Origin: Phlebiopsis flavidoalba
Taxonomy: Eukaryota; Basidiomycota; Agaricomycetes; Polyporales; Phanerochaetaceae
Length of the DNA: 64,000 nucleotides
Direction: 5' to 3'
NCBI GenBank assembly: GCA_035772785.1
Contig: JAOCPU010000080.1
Coordinates: forward strand, 33,685-97,684
The notes beneath the pieces were generated by a model, which was given only the letters and a program-made list of their open reading frames with translations, was not told where the DNA came from and did not search any database. Positions within the stretch are counted from its first letter, which is position 1; each line of letters starts with the position of its first letter. The translations under genes and the position numbers were made by a program. This document shows, piece after piece, positions 47,507-58,614 of the stretch.

Positions 47507-49560
47507 CTACTGCTCTGCTTGTATAAGCTCCCGGATCCCTTCCGTACGAGGACGGATAGAGCACTTGAACGGTGTCGGGAACCTAAGCATCAACGGTGCA
47601 TCAGCTATCCTATCACCACGTAACGCAGAGCAAACAAGACTCACGACACGACACCAAACGTGTACTCCCCCGTGACATCAATGGGGACTGCCTTGCTCGT
47701 CTACCGCTCGTTCGAGCTTGAACGCCCACAGGAGAAGCGCGACCACGATCCACAAACGTGTCCTGGGCCAATGTACATACCAGGGCAGGATCGTCTTTCC
47801 AAAACCCAAACGCTGCCGTTTGGTTCCCGGCGCACTGTGGGTCAAGCTGGCCGTTCGCGTCCGATACCGCGTCGGGCGAGAACACGTCGGGGATCTGGGA
47901 ATGTGTCGTCGTCGTGTAGGATCGCCCTGGGTGGCGTGAGTATCAGAAAGGAGTAACGATACAAATTCGTCGCACCAACGGAGTTGATTACTACGCGTCG
48001 AGCCACCGGGTATATGATCACCCTTGTAGTTATCGTCCTGTGTCACTCGGGGTGCATGACGCTAAGGCGAGAGCAAACGATAAGTTTAAGTACTACAAAT
48101 CCTCGAAACAGACAGATTCTTACCAAGAGTGTAGACCTGGTCTCCACCGCAAAGCCTGCGCAAGAAGTTTCAACACAACCCCTTTCATGTTTTGGCAACG
48201 GCCTCCCACCTCTTTGCATATAGCCGGAAATGTATGGGAGCTTAGGCTGATCGCTGAACTCCGGAAAAACGATCCGTGCCCGACGACACGATCAAGCTCT
48301 TCATGAGCTTTGGCTTGCATTTCCGGGTGCATAACCATGAGCGCACAGGATAGATGATAGCGTTGCGGACCAGGTCTAGAACAGTGGGAGATTAATTGAA
48401 GATGGCCGAAATGCATGCCAGAGTGAACGATACATACCGTCTCAGATGCAGCCTGTGTAGCTACAGTGAGCTGCGTCGATATTGGGGGAGTGTTCAGCTG
48501 AAAGCTTACCTTCATAAGCCTCCCAGCGTCCCCGCGCGCTGACGATCGCGTACTCGACATCTGGTGACATTTTTTGTCACCATATTCCTCAAGTAATGAG
48601 CTGAGGATAGAGGTTCTCGCTGAGGCCTTCATGCTGTGCAAGCTTCATCAATGTTTCCATTGAAAGTGTGATAGGAGCGGCACTCACCATGGCGGCCTTC
48701 ACGTCGTCGAAAGGTTTGTATGCCATCTTTCACCGCGTGGCCTCTCGCCAAATCCGCGCCTCACGTTGAAAATGCTATAGCCTCCGGGGAGAGGAGGAAG
48801 CCATTCCGGGACATACTTGACTGTCACGCAGTGAGCTGAGTTGGGTGAGGGGTGAGCTGCGAGAAGATGCGTGTACGCACGCCATGGAATGAAGTTCAAC
48901 GAGATACGTGCCAACGTTACCGGTAGCATTCAGGGCAGAACAGCGCCCTCTACTCTGCGTTTCGTGATGTACATAGTGCCTCCGGCGAGACGGACGAAAA
49001 GTCGATTCCATATGTTATACTCATCAATGAGCTTTCCGAAGGTTCTGCGATCGCTGTGAGTATAGTAGACCAGTAATAGAGGCTATGATCGCCACTTCAC
49101 AGTCGTGCATGTGCCGATCACAGGCCATCTGGTTCACCGAATGTATATCGCGCAGCAGCTCCTTTCCCGCATCGACGTGCCTCTTCATCACGATACGCCA
49201 CAGAAACGCGCTCTGTCGGAGCCCAAAGTGTTGACCGCCCTGTGAACATCTTGCGGGCGAGCTTCACTGGTCGCGTACGGCATGAACGCAAAATCCCACC
49301 CCCCCAGCCGCACCCTAACAAATGATGGATTAGGATAAATTCCTGTATTGAACCAGGTCATGCTCACAGGTCGGTGTCCAGCCCTTCTATGGGCATTCGA
49401 GGGACTACATTATATATTTGTAAAGTAAAAGTCACAGTCGATAGAGAGCGCGACGTACCGATCTGAGTATAAGGAGGATTTCTTCTCAAGAGATCTTACG
49501 GGCAGCTTGAAGAGAGCTGATGACCACAAATGGACTGTGTCGACCCGCCACGAATTATAT
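47507..49560 (-). CDS. Cytochrome P450 monooxygenase, 5'-truncated
   Basis: This is a microsomal haem-thiolate monooxygenase. The first recognisable segment is VRSLEKKSSLYSDR (about 49440-49510). Then come a WDFAFMPY block (about 49290) and KYVPEWLPPLPGGYS (48775-48820). ALMVMHPEMQAKAHEELDRV is next (48280-48340), the helix J region. The ExxR helix follows as CKE, an intron, then ALRWRPG (about 48140-48210). DDNYKGYHIPGGST (about 47990-48040) and PERF-type residues follow. The haem loop, AFGFGRRSCPG read across a shift (about 47775-47815), carries the cysteine ligand. A final exon, PTPFKCSIRPRTEGIRELIQ, stops at 47507. The membrane anchor and first ~60 residues are missing upstream of 49560, exactly where an unrelated ORF begins. 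It is probably a broken or disrupted gene. Confidence 0.87.
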
Positions 49561-50526
49561 AGTATAACACGTCTTGACTCTGCGCGCAAGGTCGGTAGTC
49601 CGGAACACCCTAGCACAAAGTGCCACGGCACCATGCTGATGAGCCCAACGCTCAACTCTAGCCACTCTCGCTCCTTCGGTACGCTCAGGGCACTCCCTAC
49701 TAGTAGGCCATCGCTCGGTCCTGGTGGTAGAGAGCGCGACAGCCACTTCGAGGGCGTAAAATGAGGAAGAAGCCAGAAGCTTGACAGCGCCGAGCAAGCC
49801 AGTAAGCTTACGCCGAGTCGCAGCTTTAATGAGTTGGATGGCTTGTCCTGTCGAGGTTTTCCGAGAGTTGTTCATGGCGTGCTTTAGCTCTGGGGATGAG
49901 AATAAATCGAGAAACGCGCCCTCCGGCCCAGGGAGGAGTTTTATTTTTGCTGCGTGAAAGCTACAGCGAAGCGCTTCGAAACTTGGCCTTGGCTTTTCTC
50001 TGGGGATAGTGGGCTCGGAACAGAGGTCGACCCTGGACCGGTATGACTTAACATCGTACGCTTGTCCTGTTTGGTAGCCCGTTAACCGAGTGTCTCTGGC
50101 ATCTTGTGACCCCAGTCTTCTGATAAGGCTTGGTGGGAGCCCAAACGCGTCTGAGTGGGCATCCTTGGGGTTATCAGCGGGCACATACACGACGGGCAAA
50201 AGCCGATGTCTCAGTCGCGTTTCGACAAAACGCGACACGACGTAGTGTCCAGGTGCGCGGTCAGAGCCCTGTCCAGTTACTGACTCAGTCAGGGGAAGCA
50301 GGTCTGTGTGGTGATCCACTCGGAACAGGAGAGGATCCTTAATTGGGATGGACGTCCGAAATCCCCTCCGGACGCCATCTTCCGTCCGGTCTCGCGAAGC
50401 ATCGTGGGAGGCCGGTCGGGGGTGAAATGGACCCCTGACAGCGCGCAAGAAGCTCGTCGCGTCTGCATCGCAAACTGACCACCGTCCCTCTGCTCGAGCA
50501 GTGAGCCGGTCCATGAATATATCCAA
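49555..50526 (-). CDS. Uncharacterised 323-codon ORF within repetitive DNA
   Basis: I do not recognise this protein. It is the second-longest uninterrupted frame in a window where almost all real genes are frameshifted. The reverse-strand protein starts MDIFMDRLTARAEGRW. Its middle carries SIPIKDPLLFRVDHHTD, a loop, then SVTGQGSDRAPGHYVVSRFV and ETRLRHRLLPVVYVPADNP. The C-terminal half is Lys/Arg/Ser-rich with helical stretches (STGQAIQLIKAATRRKLTGL). A diverged copy of the middle segment at 53530-53690 keeps the same reading frame. Its 3' end meets the truncated P450. It may be a retroelement-derived or repeat-borne gene. No catalytic motif is evident. Confidence 0.45.
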   Translation of the reverse strand: MDIFMDRLTARAEGRWSVCDADATSFLRAVRGPFHPRPASHDASRDRTEDGVRRGFRTSIPIKDPLLFRVDHHTDLLPLTESVTGQGSDRAPGHYVVSRFVETRLRHRLLPVVYVPADNPKDAHSDAFGLPPSLIRRLGSQDARDTRLTGYQTGQAYDVKSYRSRVDLCSEPTIPREKPRPSFEALRCSFHAAKIKLLPGPEGAFLDLFSSPELKHAMNNSRKTSTGQAIQLIKAATRRKLTGLLGAVKLLASSSFYALEVAVALSTTRTERWPTSRECPERTEGARVARVERWAHQHGAVALCARVFRTTDLARRVKTCYTI

Positions 50527-53500
50527 GCCATAAGCTAGGGGTCATGTAGGTCATCCTTTTTCCTTTCGACCAGCTTCACGGCCCTCGACAAGGGCTATTC
50601 AATGCAATATGGCGCGGTGTTCTAACGGTGTTCGACGCAGTGTGGCGTAGTGTTTGATGCACACTAGCTACACTGGTTGTATAGGAGTGTATTGCGGTCT
50701 ATAAAGTCGCGTGAATCGAAATCGCCAGGAAGCGTCCCCGTCCGGTTGCCGCTGCAACCCCGACCGAGCGACGCTCGACACGCGCGTGATGGCGCATCAG
50801 CGCGTGCGTTCCCATACTGGGAATGGGGGTGTGACACCACCGTGCATGCGATGTACGCCATGTACTACCTCTGCTGGCAAGATGTATATGCGTGTCTGTG
50901 CTGACTTTTGGGGTGTATTATGATATATAGTAATATCATAGACATTTTTATGTTTTTTGTACGTCCTCGTACCGTAGAATACTGTATAAATGTGGCTTAT
51001 AAACTACCCGGGCCTTTGGCTCTTTGTCTCTGTTTACCCTCGCCAATTGCTCGCACTCGCGCAGCAGGCATGCATATTCATACCCACAACTTACTTATCG
51101 CTTATATTTACTTCATACTTAATGAAATATTTATTTACTAATTATGAGCTCGCCTCGCGCAGAGGCAACTTACTTTCCAACCCTACACTAAGCTTCTATG
51201 ACGCGGGGTACGGCGCTTTGGCTGGGGCTGACATAATCAGCGTACCCCGGGATACGATGGGCGGGGCGGGACCTCAGACACTGCGGCGAGGGGCGTCGGG
51301 CGTTTGTGTCGGGCAGCGTTGCAGCTAAGCGGAGGGCGCGGGCAGCGGGGCGCGATAGCTCTAGGCGATGTAGAATACCTACCCAATGAGGGAAAATCAG
51401 CCGATTTGATGGTTACAAAAAACGCGTGCAGAGCGCTGCGTGCCGAAGTGCGTATCCCATGCAGCGCAAGAGTCGAGTTTTCGCCTGGGATACGCTCGTC
51501 TGCCACTCTGACGTTTCCCACCAGCCAAATTTGCGTACCCCCATGAAGCTCCCTAAGGGCGTAGAAATCCCCTGGGGTACGCTCGGCATCACCATCTACG
51601 CGAAGTGCATCAAACACGCCCGGCAGCCTTCTCTGTGCCATATTTGGCTTGCTGGAGATAGCTGGAGGCGTAGTTTTTCACTTATAAAATCTTTAAAATT
51701 TTCATTATATAGAACATGCCTATTTACATTATTCTACAGCCTAAAGAGCGTCAGAATAAGACACACCGTCGAGCTCTGTACCACCCATGGACTTAGACGC
51801 AGGAATGGTAGCGTTAGCGCCTCAAGCGCTTCTCGGGGTCGGCCGTGATCTTTGAGATCAGCCGCCCGATCTTGTATCCCGGAGCAATCTAAGTATTGCT
51901 TAACTAACCAAAATGTTGTCCACTGACGCGGTGGCGCGGTTCCGTCTTCGTTTCGCGGGGCGCCGAATGATCCATTAGCAGCGGGTGTGTCTGAAGGGTA
52001 GGAGGCTTGAACCTCCCATGGGTATGGTGGCAGATGCGCCCTCTGGGACGGGTTATGTGTGCAGGCGGCCGAAGCGCGGGAGCTGTCATCAACGTCCTTA
52101 CCTGGGGAGCGGGCACGGGTCATGTGGAAACATACAGTCAATTACCGGCCAATGAGACACCCCCACCCACTGATACACCGGCTTTTACATGGACGAAAGA
52201 AATATTTAAAATAACAAAAAATTCGTAATAGTATGAGGAATGCACTGATCTTTGATGGTCTGAAAGCACGATGTGCAACAGCAAAGGAGCTATGAGAAGC
52301 AAGCCAAAAGGTGGGTTTTTCAAAATTTGGCAGAGACGCTTCGATTTTTTGGGCTCTGCATGTTGCTTTCGGCTCATCGAAAACTTAGTATAATGATTTG
52401 AAACAGTACTAGGAAGTCATCCCGCTCATAGTGGTGTTGCTACTCCCTCATATGATGCATACCGGGCATCCGGAGGCAGGAGGTGAGGGGTGGGTTGGGC
52501 GCCCTGACGAAGAGTGCGAGTAGAGGCGCTGGACGCTGAGTGCCATCAGGCCACGTTTTTGATTGATCGAGCCAGGGGGCCAGCACCAGCGCGAGCGCGC
52601 ATATCACCTTGTATGAAGCGCCCGTCGGTGCGTCCTGGACGCCGTAAAGCAACCTTTCGTTTGTGTAGCGTAAACAGAGCCTTTGCTTCATTATACAATG
52701 CATAGCTAGCTTTACAGTAAGATTCATCTCAAATACAATCAAATTAGTGTTTTGCACCCACAGCAGTAGACATGAACATCGCGGACCTCAGCAGGGGCGC
52801 CTAAATGGGCTGGGTGTGGGCCGCAAGGGCTAACGTTGCTTGCGGGCAATGACCACAATTATACCGCCCATATTTCGATGGGATTGAATTTTTGTTGTAT
52901 TTTCAGCCTTACAACCGAGTGTTCATGTAGCAGCTGCTTGAAGCAGGGAGGGTAACTGCTCGGTAGTGCTCGAGGTCCTAGTCACGTGGGGTCGCTACCC
53001 CCCTCGCACAAGGTGATATGGGCGCTCGCATTAGTGCAGGCCCCCTGGATCGAGCTGCCATATACGGGTGTATCATAGGGTGGTACACCCTCTTTTCACA
53101 TCATTTGTCCGGCATCGTTCTGGCAGAGTAGAAAACATTTCCATTCCACCCTATTATATTTACAGAGGTACTGGACACACATCTCAATATTGCTATACAA
53201 AAATCTTTTCAAGCGGATGCCCACACGTTGCACGGCGCGAGCTCAAAAATTGGGTGTATCAGTGGCCGGTGATTGACTGTATAGACACGTCATCTTACGG
53301 AAAAGCTTGTGAATGAGTAGACGACTCGCGTTGACGTTACGAGCCCTAGACTGTCCTAGAGCACCATTGTGTCAGTGGCAGCCATCAGTCGGAGTCTCAA
53401 TCGCGACGCAATCGAGGTGGGAGACGTTCAAAAATCAGTCCGCGCCGTGCACTCTAGCGCAGACCTGGGCAGTGGCGGGGGTCCACGTCCCGCCGTCGGC

Positions 53501-53529
53501 CTCTGATATGATTTGTCCAGGCGACCGGT
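50527..53529. other. Repeat-rich intergenic DNA, no recognisable gene
   Basis: The stretch includes AT-rich parts (50900-51150, 52150-52420) and a GC-rich part (51230-51640). The GC-rich part repeats the words GGGATACG and GGGTACGC in both orientations (51240-51260, 51453-51460, 51485-51492, 51573-51580). A small hairpin, TATGATAT/ATATCATA, lies at about 50922-50943. Open frames (51237-51641 minus, 51426-51848 plus) overlap each other and show no domain. It looks like nested fragments of short repeats. Confidence 0.4.
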
Positions 53530-53690
53530 CGGGAATCCGGGGCTCCGTCCCAATTGGGAATCCGCTCCTTGTCCGAGTGGATCACACGACCACTGGGTCA
53601 GAGACTGTCAATGGACAGGGCTCTGACCGCGGTACCGAACACTACGTCGTGTCGTGTTTTCAAACGCGACTGGACATCGACTTTGCCCGT
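53530..53690 (+). repeat. Partial inverted copy of the 49555-50526 ORF
   Basis: The plus strand here closely matches the reverse complement of about 50215-50350. Shared stretches include GAGTGGATCAC, GGACAGGGCTCTGACCGC, ACTACGTCGTGTCG and AACGCGACTG. Translation gives SVPIGNPLLVRVDH, then VNGQGSDRGTEHYVVSCF and QTRLDIDFARR, in the same frame as the other copy. A small in-frame-scale deletion removes the DLLPL region. Confidence 0.8.
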
Positions 53691-54370
53691 CGTGATACTG
53701 GATGATGTAGTCGTTACACGCGTGATAGGTTGATGAATAGGAGCAGGGGATAGCTAAACACGGGAACGCACCCGCGGCTTTGCATCAAGTCTCGCGTGAG
53801 CGTCGCTCCTGCGCGTACGCGATTACATCTTGAGTAACCGAGCCTTCGCGTGCGCATCTGGTGAATACGTTCGTGCGAGTTTTAAGAGGGCCAAGCTCAA
53901 AAGCCCTCCAAGTGACCATAGTGAGCCACAACGAAAGTTACACTCCATGACCGGTCGTCGCGTGTAATCGGCTAAGCCCGAGATTACGATCTGAGCAATG
54001 GTAGGGCGCGCGACGACCTGGCGGCGACTCGCGGTAGCTCGCGGTCTAACTTTATCAATACAAGGTCTACCTAGGGAGAGTACTCCAACGATTAGTAAAA
54101 AAAAGCCAGAAGCATCTAGAACTCGGGCAATGCGTAATACTGATGAGATATGTGTCTTGAGCAATATATTCAGAATTTCTCAAGGTCAAGACAAAAAATT
54201 TTGAACGATTCTCATCCACTTCACTGGCCATCACACCTTGGAAAGTCCCGCGCAGTGTCGGTGTACACTCATGCAGATCTCCCTTTGCCCGTCAAATCGT
54301 TTTGTCAGGACCGGCGGTCACGTATACCAAGATGTTCGAAAAACTGTCTCTGTTCCAACGTCTTTTTTAA
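53691..54370. other. No recognisable gene
   Basis: This 680 bp lies between the repeat copy and the 3' end of the MFS antiporter. A minus-strand ORF (53823-54164) contains hydrophobic runs but no recognisable motif. Confidence 0.35.
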
Positions 54371-56477
54371 TTATTGTTGCTCGTCCATACCCCAACGTTC
54401 GTCGATTTGAGTGTGCAAGGGAAGTGCTTTCATAAAGAGGGAGGATAGGAAGCCTAGGCCGGAGACGGCAATTAAGACTTGCCATATCACCTTGAAGCCG
54501 TCCGCAAACGCCCCGCGTACTTGGGTACGCAAGGGCTCAGGGAGGTCTTTTATTGTCGGAATAGTAGAAAACGCGAGGGAGGCGCCTTTTGGAAGACCGG
54601 AAATGAAATCCTGTGGGAGGTGTTTCTGCAGTTCGTTCTGCAGAATCGCGCCTGCCAATAGTGACACCCCAGACCTTTAATCAAATTTGCAGCGTTAGTC
54701 TGAGGGACGCGGGAACAGGTGTCAAGACGCCTACCCCGGCAAACGTGCGACAGAAAGAGAAGAACGCCAGCGCGTGTGCGTTCTCAGATATCGGCAAGGG
54801 TGAAAGAACAGGAAAGTAGATGGCTGCCTGAAGGAGGCCCGCGCCGCAGCCAATGAGAAACGATATTCCAATGGGTGTGGCTAGCACCGTGTCCGATTTG
54901 ACGGTGGAGAGAGCACCCATGGATACAACCATGATTATCCATCCCAGTATGAGCTGCGGGCGGTACGCCTTGATGACCGCTACGCTCATGCCGGAGATGA
55001 TAATGGAGGGGCCGAGGGCTACGGCCATGGCCAAGCCGTCCACGCCTGCGGCGATTGCAGAAGCGCCCTTGCACGCCTGGTAGTATGCCACAAGGTAATC
55101 TACATCTCGTGAGCTAAGGTAGCAATCATAAACGGCGGTACAAACGTACAAATGATTGTGATGACGACAGTGGTAGTGATGAAAGTCTGGATGTACCCGC
55201 TTAAACTTGTGCGGTTGGCAATAAGTGAGAAGGGAACCTAGGAGGCATCAGCTAGGTCGCAGTTCTCAGGAACTGAGGATACTTACAAGTGGGTTGGTGG
55301 CAAATCGAGCTTCGTACAAGAGGAATAGCGCGATACCGAAGAGACCAACAATCAACGGAACCAGAACGCGAGCAGAGCCCCACGAAAAACTGGACTCCGC
55401 CCCATGTCAGCGCAATTGTAACAGCAGTCGTACTGGAGATGATGAGAAAAGTTGCCTCTGTTGGGGTTTGTGAGTCCATCGGTAATACATGACCTTGCCT
55501 GCGGAGACTCACATCCAATCCATGCGACCAAGCTTCTCACGCATGGTACCTTCCGGTGTCTTCAGTTTCATACATGCCACCACAAGCATGGCGGAGACAC
55601 CAGAAATAGGAAGGTTGAGGATCTGTGGTTGTGAAGTGAACACGAGGTCAAGCTCAAAGAACGCCACACGTACAAAACAGCCAGCCACCCTCCATTGACC
55701 GCTATGAGCTAGCGCGCCACCTACGAGAGGCGCTACAGCAGACGCGACCGACCAGGTACTGAAGGATTGTTGTGATCAGATCAAGTGTGTGGCCATTAGG
55801 TTCGTGCGTATACCCTCCGATCAACGCATTGTACATCCCGCGCTCCTTCAAAGGGACTAAGTCGGAGACAACGATGCTTGCGACAGATTGAATTGCGCCA
55901 CCACCGGCACCTTGTACAGCTGACGAGCTCTTGAGTGAGAATCATTGGATTTGCGGACATCTGATATCACGCACTTCGTGCCGCTATTAGCCAGGACATG
56001 TTCTTGGCCGATCCACAGAGCGCACTCCCAAGTGCAAACAGACCAAGTGCAAAGAGCATCGCAGTACGACGGCCGAAAATCTGCAACTAGTTAGCATGGA
56101 ATGTCGACGGGAAAGTCAAGACGCCTACTTCAGCTACTCCGCCACTAGCTGGTAGAAACGCCGTCGCGGCGAGCGGGTATGCTGAGCCCACCCAGACGAA
56201 GTCGTCTCCCTTCAAGTCTTGTATTATCGTAGGCAGCGCCGTCGAGACTGCACTCTGTCCATGATCAGGATGGTGGGTACGGTGATGATTGAAATGCACG
56301 ACTTACAAACTCGAGAGCGGAGAGAAATAACGAGACACAAATGGCCAGAAATATAAGCCAAAATCTGGCTCCTTTTGAGGTTGACGACTTGACTACTTCG
56401 ACATGCTCGGGGCCATCGCTATCCTGGCTGCCCTCAACCTTTTCATTCGGATGTTTCTCGCTACTGGGGGAATCCAT
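54371..56477 (-). CDS. MFS drug:H+ antiporter, DHA2 type (14 helices)
   Basis: This plasma-membrane exporter is paralogous to the one at 33141-35442. The start at 56477 gives a polar N-terminus (MDSPSSEKHPNEKVEGSQDS). Helix 1 is FWLIFLAICVSLFLSALEF (56290-56350). After an intron comes the DHA2 signature SAVSTALPTIIQDLKGDDFV with WVGSAYPLA (56170-56255). Later parts include VPLKERGMYNALIGG-like residues (about 55850), helices around 55350-55560 with ALTWGGVQF, and FLIGCGAGLLQAAIYFPVLS (54800-54860). The C-terminal domain has SLLAGAILQNELQKHLPQDF, VRGAFADGFKVIWQVLIAVS and a last helix, stopping at 54371. Its 3' half is far less damaged than that of the plus-strand paralogue. The substrate is unknown. 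Confidence 0.87.
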
Positions 56478-57318
56478 GGCCCAGGATGAGTGGGAGTGGG
56501 GTGATAGTCGACCAGGGGCCACGGGGAGATCATCCGTGCCAATAAGCCCGTACACCGTGCGTACACCTCTAGACACCGAGGGTATGCATCACACAGCGAT
56601 GCGCACTCGGCGTCTTCGTAAAGATGTGATCAACACACGACTCAGAGCAGGATGAACCGCTTTGCTGTTCGGAAGAAGGTCAGTGTTTGCCGTATCTCGG
56701 TTCCAGAGCAGGGGCAGCTTACCGAATGGAGCTGCATTGTGGCCCTTGATTGTGCCGTCATTTACACTATGCGTACTGAGCCCGAGATGCGGATGCTACC
56801 GCTGATGCACACCCGTTCAGTATGTTGTCGGCAAAGCTTTCATAGAGTTACACAGAAGACGTAGGACTTGACGATGGCATCTAATGCAGCCCTGTCCGAC
56901 TCCCACCATCGCGAAAACGAGGCTTGAAACATCATTCTCACTATCCAGCGTATTGCACAAGAAGCAAAATTATACCACATGGAAAGTCCCGTTTACTGGG
57001 GCGGTGATTAAGGATTGAGAAAGCTATGTCAATACTCTTTCCCCATCCAAGGCCAGGTCTTGTACGCGCAAAATTAGCCCACTAGGATATCGCCTATGAA
57101 CTCATGGGACCATGTAGAGCGAGTAAAGATCAATCTGCAAAAGATATCGTCAGGTGTCAACGGCACCACACCTTTTGAAGAGACGAAATACCTATATGTA
57201 GGCTACCCTCACAGTCTATGAAGCGTGTGGTGAGATGTGCCCTGAATGCAGCCCCACAATGCCTCGGCAGTGTGCGTTCCGGGAACTGTTGCACGAACTA
57301 TAGAACCGGGTTACAAGG
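56478..57318. other. No recognisable gene
   Basis: This 0.84 kb should contain the promoter of the MFS antiporter and the 3' flank of the alpha/beta hydrolase gene. Short ORFs only. Confidence 0.4.
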
Positions 57319-58614
57319 TCATATGAGTCCAGACATCGAGATGATCTTACTAATGTTTACTGCGCTCGATCCAGTGCACTGTCGCTGGACGACGCGACCG
57401 TCTGGACACTGAAGCTGCTCCTCCTTCAGGGCATGAGCGCTGCCAGATTAATCCGACGTCAGTCACAGGATAGCTCTACATGAAAACGGATGGGACATAC
57501 CCAAACTCGTCCTCTGTGCTAAAGATAAGGTGGACCGGCATCCCTTGTAGCGTATAAATTTGGAGGGTACTGAATGCTTCGTCCGGAGCCACGGTACGAT
57601 AACATGCCTCATCGGAGCCTCAGCCTGAGATTGACGCGGTAAAAGCCCCCGAGATAGAACTCACAGCCTCGCTGTCCTTGCTGCACGTCAATGTAACTCC
57701 CTTGAATTGATGCGGGGGAACAAATCTCGCGGCATGATGAAACTTTCAGCGCGTATTTCTGCGAATGTACGTCAAAATACTGTAGAAGGGAGGAACACCC
57801 ATCCACGCACAAGATGTATAGCTCCAAGGCTCTCTTGTCCCAGTGTTTGTAGCCGGGCATCGCAGAGAAGAACTTGAGAGCATCTTTGCGGTTGCGCCAT
57901 ACGTCCGGCTTCAGCCATACCGAGTGCGACAGTAAAATAGCCATATTGTCTCGCTCGCGGCTATGGGATCCGATTGTAGCGTCCATGAGAATGACAGCCT
58001 CAAAGGAGATGCGTGGTTGTAGATCCTGGAGGTGGAGTCTGAACAACATGGTGGTCAGCAATGAAAGAGAAAATGCGTTGAGAACAGCGCATACGCCGCG
58101 TTCCCTCCTATTGAGTGACCGGCGACAACGAGCTTGTGACGCAGGAGGTTTTTCGCCATTGGGGTTAGAGGATAGAAAGGCATGCACCGCACGAGCGTAC
58201 GAGTAGGCGTTCCCTGTGGACACAAGAAATTCAGGAAAGCCAGAATAAGGGGAAGGATGCCACTTACACTCATCTGCATATTGGGTCTGTAGTCGGTCTT
58301 CGTTTTAGTATAGCACTCTGGCCATGGGTTGGGCACTCTGAAATGATGAGCACACGGATTACCAGCTAGCAATGGTGTGGGCGTACCAATAGACCAGAAC
58401 TTCACGTACGCTCGCTGATGCCGTCGAGCTCGACTTTCGCTAGCAATGCTTCGATGGTGGGCTCCCATGTTTCCTTGTGAAGACCGGACGCGTGTAGCAG
58501 GACAAGTGTGTAGCCACTTTGATTCGATTTGTGTCTGGTCGATAGCAATTGCCTACGATGCGAAGGTAGAACTGAGAGGGATTCGTCGACAATGTGAGTA
58601 GAGAGGGTTTGCAT
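57319..58614 (-). CDS. Alpha/beta hydrolase fold protein
   Basis: This is a serine-hydrolase fold protein (AB hydrolase 1 group), probably cytosolic. The start at 58614 gives MQTLSTHIVDESLSVLPSHR. The strand/oxyanion-loop segment YTLVLLHASGLHKETWEPTI follows (about 58465-58525). After an intron the nucleophile elbow VVAGHSIGGNAAYAL (GxSxG, serine in GHSIG, about 58085-58130) lies next to LLRHKL. The cap and C-terminal part includes FEAVILMDATIGSHSRERDN (about 57940-57995), WLKPDVWRNRKDALKFFSAM (about 57860-57915) and DKRALELYI. The end of the last exon is not clear, so 57319 is approximate. The substrate is unknown. Confidence 0.8.

Noticed and set aside
12400..58614. Secondary-metabolite gene cluster (P450, MFS exporters, methyltransferase, GMC oxidase, hydrolase)
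   Set aside because: No polyketide synthase, NRPS, terpene cyclase, prenyltransferase or RiPP precursor is visible. Housekeeping genes (Pol X, QCR2, TDP1) are interspersed over 45 kb.
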